DNA from: Flavobacterium piscinae
Lineage (GTDB): Bacteria; Bacteroidota; Bacteroidia; Flavobacteriales; Flavobacteriaceae
DNA length: 64,000 nt
Reading direction: 5' to 3'
Assembly: GCF_004122145.1 (NCBI RefSeq)
Contig: NZ_SBKQ01000005.1
Span: 1 to 64,000, forward strand
This document shows positions 27,283 through 35,949 of the stretch, piece after piece. A model generated the notes under the pieces. That model did not search any database, had not been told where the DNA came from, and worked only from the letters and a program-made list of their open reading frames with translations. Made by a program: the position numbers and the translations under genes. Positions within the stretch are counted from its first letter, which is position 1, and every line of letters starts with the position of its first letter.

Positions 27283-29595
27283 ATGAAAAACTTTAAAATC
27301 TTATTCACACTATTATTTTTTAATTCAGTAGTAAATAGTATAAATGCACAAGTTGGAATAGGGACAACCACTCCAACAGCAGCTTTAGAAATTACTTCAA
27401 CTGATGAAGGGCTTTTGATTCCAAGAGTGGCATTAGTGAATACAACAACAGTAACCATTTCAACAGGAACAATATCTGAATTAGTTTACAATACCGCCAC
27501 AACCGGTGATGTAACCCCGGGATTTTATTATCTAAGCACGGCTACAGGCCCTTGGATAAGAATAGCCACAGGTGGTTCAGGTTGGCAAATTACAGGAAAT
27601 ACCGATATTGTAGACAATGTTAATTTTATGGGAACTGCAGCAGGAAATAATGTGGATGTTGCTTTTAGAAGAAATAATGTGGCAGCAGGAAAAATAGCTA
27701 CAACTAGCACCTCGTTTGGAGTTGGAGCATTAACAGCAGGTACAGCAACAAATAGTTCCGCTTTTGGAAATAATGCTTTGGTACTCAACACAGGCGACAA
27801 TAATGTTGCCGTTGGAAACGGTACTTTAGCCACCAATACCACCGGAATACAAAACACGGGTGTTGGAAATAGTGCACTAACATTAAACACCGGAAGTGCC
27901 AACTCTGCTCTTGGATTTGAAGCATTACGAACCAATTCCAGCGGCAACAACAACACCGGAGTTGGCTTTGAGGCAATGCGAGGAAATACCACGGGTAGCA
28001 ACAATACCGGAATAGGATTCCAAACTTTACGAAACAACTTGGTAGGATCGGATAATACCGCTTTAGGATTTCAAGCATTAAATAATAATCGAGCAAGTTT
28101 TAATACCGCGGTAGGAACACAAGCATCATCCGCTCTTACAACCGGAGCTTCAAATACTTCAATGGGATATCAGGCACATTCTACAGCGACCTCAGGAGTT
28201 CAAAATGTTGCTATTGGTGAGCGATCACTTGGAAGAAACAACGGAAGTGCCAACACCGTGATTGGTTGGGAAGCCATGTTTGGTGCAACTTCAACTGCAA
28301 GTAATTCAACTGGAATCGGATGGCATGCTTTATTTAACAACTCCGGTTCTAACAATACAGCTGTAGGTTGGAATGCTTTACAAGGTAATGCTGGGGCGAC
28401 AAATAACACAGCTGTAGGTGCAGGTTCATTAAACAACAACAGTGCTGGTTCCCGCAATACAGCAGTTGGACGTGATGCAGGTTTTGCAGCAACATCATCG
28501 GATGGAACATTTGTTGGGTATAATGCAGGTGGCTTTTCAACGGGTGCTCAAAACACTGCTATTGGAGCAAATGCTTTAGATGCCAATGCTGCTACCGCTC
28601 GAAGCGTAGCTGTTGGATATAACGCTTTAACAAACACTACTGGTACAAATAATACAGCTGTAGGACATAGTGCCTTACTGAACGTTGCAGCCGGATCAGG
28701 AAATGTAGCCTTAGGTTATCAAGCAGGTTTGGCAGAAACTGGTTCAAATAAATTATATATTTCAAATACAAATTCAACACCGGCCACTTCATTGATTTAT
28801 GGAGAATTTGCTCCCACTAGAATTCTAAGAACAAACAGTACTTTCCAAATTGGTGATCCTACCGGAACTGGATATCAATTTCCGGCGACTCGAGGTGCTG
28901 ATACTCAAATTTTGCAAACCTATGCAACGGGCGTATTATCTTGGGTAAACCCGAGTGCATTGACTGTTACCGAAACCGATCCGCAAGTTTCTTCCGTTAC
29001 GGCAAATGCAGTTCCGAAGTGGGATGGCACTACCCTAGTAGACGGAATTATCACTGACAATGGCACGAGTGTGAACGTGGCAGGAAATACCACTACCACC
29101 ACTTTTCAAATGACAAACGGAGCTACAGCTAATTATATTTTGCAAAGTGATGCTACCGGAAATGCTTCTTGGGTTCCTAATCCTTTGACTACACTATCAG
29201 CTATGCGAATTAACTTGAGTGCTAATCAGACGTTGGGCATTACAGGATGGGAAAAAATAAATTTTGACACCACGGTTATTGATACAAAATCTGAATTTGC
29301 AGGTGGTACATTTACGGCTGCTACTGCCGGAATCTATCAAGTGAATGCCGGGTTTCATACAGACAACCAAAGCAATGGCCAATTTTACTCCATTGGTGTG
29401 TATGTTAACGGTACATTATATCAAGAAACTACCGGAAACCATTACAACAATGGTCCTGTTCACAGAAACATTAATTGCATGGTGAACTTAGCCGCTGGCG
29501 GTACTGTGGAAATTTATGTACAAAACTACCAACCTACTGTAGCCATCGACTCGTTTGCTACCAAAACCTTCTTTGAAGTACAACAAATTAGATAA
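27283..29595 (+). CDS. YadA-head-like repeat protein with C1q-like C-terminus
   Basis: ATG 27283 is chosen since the next 23 residues (MKNFKILFTLLFFNSVVNSINAQ) are a signal peptide; the frame runs back only to a TTG. The 770-residue protein has an N-terminal VGIGTTTPTAALEI segment, common in flavobacterial surface proteins. About 20 head-type repeats of 14-17 residues follow at about 155-486 with the consensus NTAxGxxAL (for example NTALGFQAL, NTAVGWNAL, NVALGYQAG). Repeats of this type build left-handed beta-rolls in trimeric adhesins. Residues about 638-770 form a C1q/TNF-like beta-sandwich (TAATAGIYQVNAGFH, YVNGTLYQET), itself usually trimeric. Neither a YadA membrane anchor nor a T9SS tail is visible, so its surface attachment is unexplained. 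Confidence 0.8.
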   Translation: MKNFKILFTLLFFNSVVNSINAQVGIGTTTPTAALEITSTDEGLLIPRVALVNTTTVTISTGTISELVYNTATTGDVTPGFYYLSTATGPWIRIATGGSGWQITGNTDIVDNVNFMGTAAGNNVDVAFRRNNVAAGKIATTSTSFGVGALTAGTATNSSAFGNNALVLNTGDNNVAVGNGTLATNTTGIQNTGVGNSALTLNTGSANSALGFEALRTNSSGNNNTGVGFEAMRGNTTGSNNTGIGFQTLRNNLVGSDNTALGFQALNNNRASFNTAVGTQASSALTTGASNTSMGYQAHSTATSGVQNVAIGERSLGRNNGSANTVIGWEAMFGATSTASNSTGIGWHALFNNSGSNNTAVGWNALQGNAGATNNTAVGAGSLNNNSAGSRNTAVGRDAGFAATSSDGTFVGYNAGGFSTGAQNTAIGANALDANAATARSVAVGYNALTNTTGTNNTAVGHSALLNVAAGSGNVALGYQAGLAETGSNKLYISNTNSTPATSLIYGEFAPTRILRTNSTFQIGDPTGTGYQFPATRGADTQILQTYATGVLSWVNPSALTVTETDPQVSSVTANAVPKWDGTTLVDGIITDNGTSVNVAGNTTTTTFQMTNGATANYILQSDATGNASWVPNPLTTLSAMRINLSANQTLGITGWEKINFDTTVIDTKSEFAGGTFTAATAGIYQVNAGFHTDNQSNGQFYSIGVYVNGTLYQETTGNHYNNGPVHRNINCMVNLAAGGTVEIYVQNYQPTVAIDSFATKTFFEVQQIR

Positions 29596-29625
29596 CTACA
29601 ACTGTGCCTACTTAGGACAGTGTAG
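29596..29625 (+). terminator. Hairpin directly after the repeat-protein stop
   Basis: CTACAACTGT and CCTA at 29596-29609 fold onto TAGG, ACAGT and GTAG at 29612-29625 with one bulge. The stem begins on the base after the stop codon. A short T-run occurs 10 bases later, so termination is plausible but not textbook. Confidence 0.55.
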
Positions 29626-29676
29626 CAAAAGTTCATTTTTTGGAAGCCCTATAAAGTAACTTACTTCCTATTTAGT

Positions 29677-29721
29677 AAACCCGAAACTGTATGACCATGT
29701 GTATGCATGGTCATTGGGTTT
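29677..29721 (+). repeat. Second strong hairpin in the intergenic stretch
   Basis: AAACCC at 29677-29682 with GGGTTT at 29716-29721, and ATGACCATG at 29691-29699 with CATGGTCAT at 29706-29714, form a two-part hairpin followed by AT-rich DNA. It may be a backup terminator. Confidence 0.5.
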
Positions 29722-29725
29722 ATAT

Positions 29726-30000
29726 TTTATCCCTACTTATTGTTTTTAAAAGGCACGATAAACTCTGTTTAATTTACTGCAATTTATATATTAGTCATAT
29801 ACTGTATATACTTTTGAAAGGCTTTGGTATTCAGGTAAGTCTCCCCGCTCAAAGATGTCTCCACACCTCGCAACAAACCAACCCAACTTATGCAACTATT
29901 TTCTATCTTTGGAAGAATTTAATAAACAAATTGTTTATGATTGTGACACCCAAACTAGAAAAGTGTACTTTATATTATCCATAATTTTTTATATTATACC
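29726..30000. other. Gene-free stretch with possible repeat remnants
   Basis: No credible gene: a 97-codon open frame at 29691-29984 starts inside the hairpin and has no protein-like composition. The piece at 29843-29879 (CCCCGCTCAAAGATGTCT, then CTCGCAACAAA) looks like a shortened relative of the repeats at 1428-1919. CAACTATTTTCTATCT at 29893-29908 recurs exactly at 30436-30451, flanking the lipoprotein gene between. Confidence 0.4.
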
Positions 30001-30393
30001 ATGGAAAAAATAAAATTAGTTTTAGTGAACTGTTTACTTCTCTTACTTTACTCTTGCGGAAGCTCTGAAGATTATCAAGGCAAATGGAAAGCAGTTAACT
30101 TAGAGGGAGACAAATATGAAATTACTTTTTTGCAAAAAAAAATTACTATAAAAGAGATTTCAGGAAATACAGTCCAACATACTTTTATTCAAACAGGTAT
30201 GGGTCATCAGGGATCAACTGAAAGAACAATTGACAACTATACTATTTTACTAAACAATGGTGCCAAATACCAAATTTATTTTCCAAAAAATGACGAAACT
30301 ATAGGCATCATTTTAGATGAAAACGGAGTACCATTATTTACCATAAGCAGAAAGGACTTTTTAAGCTATGATACCTTTTCAAAACTAGAATAA
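30001..30393 (+). CDS. Small lipoprotein, unknown function (130 aa)
   Basis: A signal sequence ends in the lipobox LLYSC, with Cys at about residue 19, so the protein should be lipid-anchored. The mature part (about 110 aa) begins GSSEDYQGKWK and alternates short polar beta-strands, in the style of small lipocalin-like domains, but no family is recognised with confidence. A 16-bp direct repeat flanks the gene at 29893-29908 and 30436-30451. It lies 84 bp before the methyltransferase gene, with a weak AGAGC/GCTCT hairpin between, so it is probably a separate unit. Start ATG 30001 is fixed by the signal sequence. Confidence 0.7.
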   Translation: MEKIKLVLVNCLLLLLYSCGSSEDYQGKWKAVNLEGDKYEITFLQKKITIKEISGNTVQHTFIQTGMGHQGSTERTIDNYTILLNNGAKYQIYFPKNDETIGIILDENGVPLFTISRKDFLSYDTFSKLE

Positions 30394-30477
30394 CCAACGC
30401 TAGAGCAAACATTAGCTCTTAATCTCCATACTATTCAACTATTTTCTATCTCCAAAAAGAAAATAAAACACCAAACA

Positions 30478-31113
30478 ATGGACAAATACAAGGAAACATT
30501 TCACACTTGGAACAACATTGCTTCACTATACCAAGACAAGTTTATGGAATTAGACTTGTATAATGATACGTACGATTTTATTTGCAAAACAATTGACAAA
30601 CCCAAAGCCAAACTGTTGGAAATTGGTTGCGGACCAGGCAACATCACGAAATATATTTTGTCAAAAAGACCGGACTTTGACATATTTGGAATTGATATTG
30701 CACCCAATATGATTGAACTAGCAAAGCAAAACAACCCAACAGCAGATTTTGCGGTAATGGATAGTCGAGACATTCACTCGCTTGACACACACTATGACGG
30801 CATTATTGGTGGGTTTTGTTTGCCCTATTTATCGCAAACGGAGTGCAACGAACTAATTGCAAACACATATGATTTATTAAACGAAAATGGCTTGATTTAT
30901 TTAAGTTTTGTAGAAGGCGATCCTGAAAAATCTGATTTTAAAGTGGGTAGCAGCGGACGTGTTTATTTTTATTACCACAAATTAGAAGACATTTTACAAC
31001 AATTGAATCGTTTTCAATTTGAAGAAATAAATACGTTTAAAGTGAAGTATAAAACTTCGAAAACGGAGTTTGATATTCACACGATTGTAACGGCGAAAAA
31101 AAAAGCACAATAA
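30478..31113 (+). CDS. Class I SAM-dependent methyltransferase
   Basis: A 211-residue cytoplasmic enzyme with the Rossmann-like methyltransferase fold. Motif I is LLEIGCGPGNI at about 46-56, which binds S-adenosylmethionine; FGIDIAPNMIELA follows as motif II, and DGIIGGFCLPYLS fits the post-motif acidic strand region. The C-terminal strands (VYFYYHKLEDI, HTIVTAKKK) complete the fold. The substrate cannot be told: the group covers small molecules as well as proteins. The gene appears isolated, with no partner enzymes nearby. The ATG is at 30478, directly after an AAACA-rich leader, as usual in this phylum. Confidence 0.85.
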   Translation: MDKYKETFHTWNNIASLYQDKFMELDLYNDTYDFICKTIDKPKAKLLEIGCGPGNITKYILSKRPDFDIFGIDIAPNMIELAKQNNPTADFAVMDSRDIHSLDTHYDGIIGGFCLPYLSQTECNELIANTYDLLNENGLIYLSFVEGDPEKSDFKVGSSGRVYFYYHKLEDILQQLNRFQFEEINTFKVKYKTSKTEFDIHTIVTAKKKAQ

Positions 31114-31242
31114 CTGAATATATGTATTAGGTAAACTTTAAAGACCTCTTAATAAAACTATTATAAAGTAGTTGTTTTTGTTTTTTATATTTATTACTAA
31201 CTTAATAGACTTTATATACCGAAGTATAATAACTTAAATTAG

Positions 31243-31554
31243 ATGAGAAACCTAAGATTAAAAACTTCACTTTTATTTATTGTTATTTTAACAATTACTA
31301 GTGTTTTTACATTAAAAGAAAACACTAAAACAATTGACTTTGTACCTATAAAAAATAGCAGTTATAGAAATTCAAATTTGGATAAAATACTGGAAATTAA
31401 AGATGTGGAAACAAGAAAAGTAGAAGGTAGAAACTTTCTCAATAAATTAAATAAAAAATATTCAAAAGATCAAAAAAGTAATTCAAAGATTTTTTCTCTG
31501 GTGAGTTCTACTATTTTTATTTGTTTAATTTGTATAATTATTTTTTCTATTTAG
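31243..31554 (+). CDS. Small membrane protein, unknown (103 aa)
   Basis: I do not recognise this protein. Residues about 8-24 and 85-102 are hydrophobic helices; the 60 residues between are basic and polar (KILEIKDVETRKVEGRNFLNKLNKKY). The first helix could be a signal sequence or a membrane anchor. The protein would then span the membrane twice with a positively charged loop. The codon pattern and ATG start are ordinary for the region. It ends 30 bp before the DinB-like gene and could be co-transcribed with it. It has no close sequence cue to function, and it could be a species-limited gene. Confidence 0.55.
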   Translation: MRNLRLKTSLLFIVILTITSVFTLKENTKTIDFVPIKNSSYRNSNLDKILEIKDVETRKVEGRNFLNKLNKKYSKDQKSNSKIFSLVSSTIFICLICIIIFSI

Positions 31555-31584
31555 CTATTTCAAAAAAGATAAAACAGTAATTTT

Positions 31585-32043
31585 ATGACCAAAAACATTT
31601 TTACTCCAGAAGTAACCCAAGAATTAATAAGCCGCATCAATCAAATCACTCCTACCCAGCAACCATTATGGGGAAAAATGAATGCCGACCAAATGCTTGC
31701 TCATTGCAATGTCGCTTATTCGTATACATTTGAACCCGAAAAGTTTAAAAAACCCGGCTTAATAATGGGTTTTATGTTAAAGACTTTCATTAAAAAAATG
31801 GTAACGGGAGAAAAACCTTATCCCAAAAACAGTCGGACTTCTCCTGAGTTTGTTATAGTGGGATCAAAAGATTTTGAAACAGAAAAAGCAAAACTCATTG
31901 CGTATGTTCGCAAATGTCAAGAATTGGGCGAATCGTATTTTGAAGGAAAAGAAAACCACTCGTTTGGAAAAATGTCCTCCAAGGAATGGAATGTTTTATT
32001 TTATAAACATTTGAACCATCATTTAACGCAGTTTGGGGTGTGA
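31585..32043 (+). CDS. DinB-like / DUF1569 family protein
   Basis: The 152-residue protein resembles the DUF1569 branch of the DinB fold, a four-helix bundle. The signature near the N-terminus is WGKMNADQMLAHCNVAY (residues about 29-45), where the His in MLAHC is the usual first metal ligand. The C-terminal KHLNHHLTQFGV supplies further histidines typical of the metal site, and SYFEGKENHSFGKMSSKEWNVL completes the family pattern. Family members are thought to be metal-dependent, sometimes thiol-linked transferases, but this group has no proven reaction. It is soluble, with no signal peptide, and followed by a short terminator hairpin. Confidence 0.78.
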   Translation: MTKNIFTPEVTQELISRINQITPTQQPLWGKMNADQMLAHCNVAYSYTFEPEKFKKPGLIMGFMLKTFIKKMVTGEKPYPKNSRTSPEFVIVGSKDFETEKAKLIAYVRKCQELGESYFEGKENHSFGKMSSKEWNVLFYKHLNHHLTQFGV

Positions 32044-32083
32044 TTTCCATAAAATAAAATACTATATAATTTTAAAAGTGACT

Positions 32084-32105
32084 CCTAGAAACTAGGTTTT
32101 TTTTT
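32084..32105 (+). terminator. Short hairpin and T-run after the DinB-like gene
   Basis: CCTAG at 32084-32088 and CTAGG at 32092-32096 with an AAA loop are followed by a run of nine T. The stem is short but the T-run is good. Confidence 0.65.
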
Positions 32106-32163
32106 ACTTTTCTAGTAAAAACTATTAAATTGCAGCTCAAGATTACAAAAGAAAATAAAAGAA

Positions 32164-32799
32164 ATGAAAACTACTTTTTTATTTATAACCTGGCTTTTTA
32201 TTCATTTTAACGAAACCTATCAATTTGATTATCGGTTAGTTTATGAAAATATTTCCGTAAAAAATAATACTAGAAAGATTCAACACTTTTATACCAACAG
32301 CGAAAATAATCATTTTCATGCTGTTACTTATAATCTTGAAAAAGACACCATGAAATTCTATTTCCGAGACAATAACAAAATGACGATAATGCTAAATTTG
32401 GAAGGAAATTATAAAAGCCCGGGGAAAGTTGTTATTCCGGACTCCCTCACAACTAATTGGAGTGGAAAAAATATAGCTAAAGAGCATTATTTTTTTTCTA
32501 AAATGAACGATACAATAATAGGTGAAAAGAAATATACTCAAATAAAACTTTCCTCATTAAATCCTAAAAGAGCAAAACGCAAAAAAATTGGTTATGAAAT
32601 CTATTTAGTAGATACAAATATCAAGATGAAACCCTTTTTTAACGAACCGCTTGCGTTTGAGGTTTGGAGAGAGAAAAAAAACTTTCCAGATGGACTTGTC
32701 GTTGAAAAACATTATTATTCTTATGACGGAAAACTTTCCTACAGTCAAGTTTTAAAAGAAACATCTCCGGTTAGTTTTGAATTGATAATTAAAAAGTAG
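32164..32799 (+). CDS. Hypothetical, possibly exported protein (211 aa)
   Basis: I do not recognise this protein. The first 14 residues (MKTTFLFITWLFIH) are hydrophobic and could be a signal sequence, though the cleavage site is unclear. The rest is beta-rich and polar with many Tyr, Lys and Asn (FDYRLVYENISV, HFYTNSENNHFHAVTY, EVWREKKNFPDGLVVEKHYYSYDGKL). This pattern of YExxxVKNN followed by repeated strand segments resembles small periplasmic proteins of this phylum that begin a FDYxLVY strand, but no function follows. It is 45 bp before the esterase lipoprotein gene and may share its transcript. Confidence 0.6.
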   Translation: MKTTFLFITWLFIHFNETYQFDYRLVYENISVKNNTRKIQHFYTNSENNHFHAVTYNLEKDTMKFYFRDNNKMTIMLNLEGNYKSPGKVVIPDSLTTNWSGKNIAKEHYFFSKMNDTIIGEKKYTQIKLSSLNPKRAKRKKIGYEIYLVDTNIKMKPFFNEPLAFEVWREKKNFPDGLVVEKHYYSYDGKLSYSQVLKETSPVSFELIIKK

Positions 32800-32844
32800 G
32801 TCTATAAAAGTTTATACCGTCTAATATAATTAAAATATAAATAT

Positions 32845-33651
32845 ATGAAAAACATTTATGTATTCTTAGCCTGTTTATTATTAATCGCTTGCCAAAACAA
32901 TGCTCAACCGCAAGATCCGATTCCAACTCACGATTCGTTTACAATAGAATCCAAAATACTGAGTGAAACTCGAACAATCAATGTGTGGACACCACCAAAT
33001 TATAAAAAAAGTAGTGACTCTCTGACTGTTTTGTATATGCCTGATGGTGGTATCAAGGAAGATTTTCCGCATATTGCCAATACGTTGGCACAGCTAATCG
33101 AAAGTAAACGAATCAAACCAGTCATTTTAGTTGGTATTGAAAACACGGTGCGTCGCAGAGACCTTTCCGGTCCTACCGAAGTGGAAGAAGACAAGAAAGT
33201 TGCACCGGTAATTGGCGGTGCAGAAAAGTTTAGAACTTTTATGAACAAAGAACTTTTTAAAGAAGTAGAGAAACGCTACCGCACCAAAGCTGAAAAAGGA
33301 ATCATTGGTGAATCACTAGCCGGACTTTTCATCGTAGAAACGCTATTTAACCATCCCGATATGTTTGATTTTTATATTGCGATGGATCCTTCGCTGTGGT
33401 GGAATAATCAACATTTGGTTAAAAACGCAAAATCCAATTTGGCTCAGTTTCCTACATCTCCCAAACAATTTTGGTTTGCCGGTTCCAATGCGAAAGACAT
33501 CGCAAAACACACAAAAGAATTAGCGAAAATCCTGACTGAAGTAAATCCTACTAACTTAAAATGGACATATTCCAACGAACCTAAAGAAAAGCATCATACC
33601 ATTTATCGGGCTACGAAAGAGAAAGCGTTGGTTTGGGCATTAGGCAATTAG
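32845..33651 (+). CDS. Esterase-like alpha/beta hydrolase lipoprotein
   Basis: The signal peptide ends in a lipobox (LLLIAC, Cys16), so the mature enzyme should be lipid-anchored in the periplasm or outer membrane. The fold is that of the enterochelin-esterase/esterase D group: TINVWTPPNY at about 44-53, VLYMPDGG at 62-69, the nucleophile elbow GESLAG with Ser157, and a late KEKHHTIYRA with the catalytic His near 250-251. Family members hydrolyse ester bonds of siderophores or acylated sugars; no siderophore genes are nearby, so the natural substrate is open. The 268-residue length is normal. Start ATG 32845 is set by the lipoprotein signal. Confidence 0.83.
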   Translation: MKNIYVFLACLLLIACQNNAQPQDPIPTHDSFTIESKILSETRTINVWTPPNYKKSSDSLTVLYMPDGGIKEDFPHIANTLAQLIESKRIKPVILVGIENTVRRRDLSGPTEVEEDKKVAPVIGGAEKFRTFMNKELFKEVEKRYRTKAEKGIIGESLAGLFIVETLFNHPDMFDFYIAMDPSLWWNNQHLVKNAKSNLAQFPTSPKQFWFAGSNAKDIAKHTKELAKILTEVNPTNLKWTYSNEPKEKHHTIYRATKEKALVWALGN

Positions 33652-33810
33652 TCAATGGGAGAAGATTTTTGGCAGATTAGTGTTTCAAAGAAAATAAATA
33701 CTAAGTAAATCCATTTTCATCTATTATAGCAAAGCTATCAAAATCCAATTGCATCAATTTCATCCGTTGAATCCGTGTTCCATTCACAATTACGTTGTTT
33801 ATGAATTTCT

Positions 33811-33858
33811 AAAAAAGAACAAGAGCGACAAAACTCAAACGTGGAGTGTCGCTCTTGT
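33811..33858 (-). terminator. Strong terminator of the AarF-like gene
   Basis: ACAAGAGCGACA at 33819-33830 and TGTCGCTCTTGT at 33847-33858 form a perfect 12-bp stem with extra pairing (ACTC/GAGT) inside the loop. On the minus strand a T-run (33811-33816) follows, giving a clear terminator for the leftward TetR-AarF operon. Confidence 0.88.
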
Positions 33859-33903
33859 CAACCTAACCAATAAATAAACAAACTTTATATAAACAACTAA
33901 AAT

Positions 33904-35217
33904 TTAGTTGGGAATGTATTTTTCAAATTCTTTGGTCTTCACTCTTGCTTTTAAATCGTGTAAAACATTATATAAACCAAAGAACGTTCTGTTAATGTAT
34001 AAAAAGTGTTTTGAACCTCTGTTTCCGTTCATTTTTCGCAATTGGGTGTCTTTCGAAAACTCCTCGCCCATTTTTGCAATCGCTCCAAAAAATTTTTCAT
34101 CTGAAAAATCAAAGAAATCACCGTGAAACGGTTGCGTAAATAAACTCAACAATTGATGAAATAATCCTGTGAAATACTCAATTTCTTTAGGTGAATCATC
34201 AGTCCGCAATATTTCTAATTCAAATAACTTCTCATTAAATAACTTTGGATTTCCAATCACTTCCGGTCTTGCCAATTCAAAATAAGGCACATAAAATTCC
34301 TCCGGAACTTGTTTGATACAACCAAAATCAATCGCAATCAAATTCGCATTCTCATCAATTAGAAAATTTCCTGGGTGTGGATCGGCGTGCACTTGTTTTA
34401 AATGATGCATTTGATACATATAAAAATCCCATAATGCTTGTCCTAATCTATCTCCTTTAGCTTTATCCGAATTGTGGGACGTAAACTCTGACAAATGCTC
34501 ACCTTCCATCCAATCCATCGTTAAAATTCGCTTTGACGAAAGCTCTTCATAATAGGTTGGAAATCTCAAATTCGGTATCATTGCACACGCTTCGGAGATA
34601 AATTTTCCTTGCTTTAATTCCAACTCATAATCTGTTTCTTCCATTAATTTATGTTCAACCTCCTTGAAATATTTCTCCGAATCTTTTCCTTGGAGGTTGA
34701 ACATCTTAATAGCAAAAGGTTTCACTATTGCCAAGTCTGAACTAATACTTTCCGCTACGCCCGGATATTGAATTTTCACAGCAAGATTTTTCCCATCCTT
34801 TGCGGCTTTGTGCACCTGACCGATGCTGGCCGCATTAATTGAATCAGGCGTAAACGAATCGTATAGTTGTTCAGGATATTTTCCCAAATAATTTTTAAAT
34901 GTCTTTCTTACCAAGGGAGCACTCAACGGCGGCACCGAAAATTGTGCCAACGAAAACTTTTCCACATAGGCTTTTGGCATAATGTTTTTCTCCATACTCA
35001 GCATTTGTGCCACTTTCAACGCACTTCCTTTCAGGTTTTTGAGTCCGTCATAGATATCCTCTGCATTATTCTCGTTCAATTTATCTTTAGTCAAACTTGG
35101 ATTCACCACTTTTTCACCGTAATAGGCTATGTAGTTCCCTCCTACTTTCAAACCGGTTTTCACCAATTGCCCGGCACGTTCAATTTTGTTGGTTGGTATT
35201 TTATCTAAAGTTTTCAA
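33904..35217 (-). CDS. AarF/UbiB/ABC1-family atypical kinase
   Basis: A 437-residue protein of the ABC1/ADCK group, which have a kinase-like fold and support quinone or lipid metabolism. Conserved elements: the N-terminal KxGQ-type element, here KVAQ at 68-71 with Ala in place of Gly; the alanine-rich loop AASIGQVH at 129-136; AVKIQYPG with Lys148; the catalytic loop HADPHPGNF at 277-285 (Asp279, Asn284); and DFG at 297-299. All nucleotide-site residues are present. It follows the TetR gene by 6 bp in one operon. The family is known for ubiquinone support in other phyla; here the cell uses menaquinone (menC at the far end), so the target is uncertain. Confidence 0.88.
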   Translation of the reverse strand: MKTLDKIPTNKIERAGQLVKTGLKVGGNYIAYYGEKVVNPSLTKDKLNENNAEDIYDGLKNLKGSALKVAQMLSMEKNIMPKAYVEKFSLAQFSVPPLSAPLVRKTFKNYLGKYPEQLYDSFTPDSINAASIGQVHKAAKDGKNLAVKIQYPGVAESISSDLAIVKPFAIKMFNLQGKDSEKYFKEVEHKLMEETDYELELKQGKFISEACAMIPNLRFPTYYEELSSKRILTMDWMEGEHLSEFTSHNSDKAKGDRLGQALWDFYMYQMHHLKQVHADPHPGNFLIDENANLIAIDFGCIKQVPEEFYVPYFELARPEVIGNPKLFNEKLFELEILRTDDSPKEIEYFTGLFHQLLSLFTQPFHGDFFDFSDEKFFGAIAKMGEEFSKDTQLRKMNGNRGSKHFLYINRTFFGLYNVLHDLKARVKTKEFEKYIPN

Positions 35218-35223
35218 CGGCTA

Positions 35224-35895
35224 TTAATTAAATTTTTCTTTCCAAACAAATTTTCCCAAATCCATTAAACTGTCCAATGGAGTGGTGTCTAACACATCAA
35301 AAGTAGCTTTTACTGCTTTTTCAATCATCACATCGGTTTTTTCAAATCCTTTGGAAGTATCGTCCAACCAAAATTTCAATATAAATAAGAACTCAACCCA
35401 AGCACCTTCTACATAAAGCGGTTTTGCAATCTTGTTGACTTTAAAATCCTCTTCCGAAGTCTGCGTGTTCATCATATCTACGATAAAACTTTTAAAATGG
35501 TTTCGAAAAGTTTTTAATTGTTGTAAATTTTTCAACATGTTCTTTTCTTCCTTCAAAGCGAACACCACATAACTTCTGTTTAATGTCAAAATTTCAATCA
35601 ATGAAAAATACAACGTAAGTAATTTGTTTTTGTTAGAATAAGTATCATAATTCTTATCCGTCTCCACTGTATTTTTTACATTTTCAAAAAATTTCAACCA
35701 AATGTCTTGTTTCAATGCTTCCAACGAGCCATAAAAAGCATAAAAATCACTTTCTACGATTTTATTTTCTTGACAAAATTGATATACATTTTTAGGTTCT
35801 GCATTGTGTTGTAACACCTGATCCATGTATACGCTTATAATTTCATCGTCGGTAATCGGCTTTTTCTTTGATGATGCTTTCTTTGTTGCTGTCAT
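35224..35895 (-). CDS. TetR-family-like transcriptional regulator
   Basis: This 223-residue protein has the TetR layout: a short basic N-terminus (KKASSKKKP), a helix-turn-helix at about 30-65 (VYQFCQENKIVESDFYAFYG, then SLEALKQDI) and a helical ligand domain. The HTH is divergent, yet the phrase FYAFYGSLEAL fits the recognition helix that normally reads FYxYFxSKEEL. It is first in a two-gene operon with the AarF-like gene, and is divergent from htpG. The promoter region contains palindromes over its own predicted promoter, so it probably represses itself. The ligand may be a lipid or hydrophobic signal, by analogy with many TetR proteins; this is inference. Confidence 0.75.
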   Translation of the reverse strand: MTATKKASSKKKPITDDEIISVYMDQVLQHNAEPKNVYQFCQENKIVESDFYAFYGSLEALKQDIWLKFFENVKNTVETDKNYDTYSNKNKLLTLYFSLIEILTLNRSYVVFALKEEKNMLKNLQQLKTFRNHFKSFIVDMMNTQTSEEDFKVNKIAKPLYVEGAWVEFLFILKFWLDDTSKGFEKTDVMIEKAVKATFDVLDTTPLDSLMDLGKFVWKEKFN

Positions 35896-35917
35896 TATTG
35901 GTCTAATTTATTGACTG

Positions 35918-35949
35918 TAAAGATACTGCTTTGTTTAACTTTTATCAAA
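35918..35949 (-). promoter_or_regulatory. Predicted promoter of the TetR-AarF operon
   Basis: On the minus strand TATCTTTA (35925-35918) is one base off TAnnTTTG, and TTTG (35949-35946) lies 20 bp upstream. The spacer holds one arm of the inverted repeat at 35930-35963, so a bound repressor would cover it. Confidence 0.4.

Noticed and set aside
27528-28540. Several long antisense frames opposite the YadA-like repeat gene
   Set aside because: Their repetitive composition mirrors the sense repeats; no start context or protein-like features.
29691-29984. 97-codon frame in the intergenic stretch
   Set aside because: Starts inside a hairpin and shows random-looking, Cys/His/Tyr-rich composition without a family pattern.
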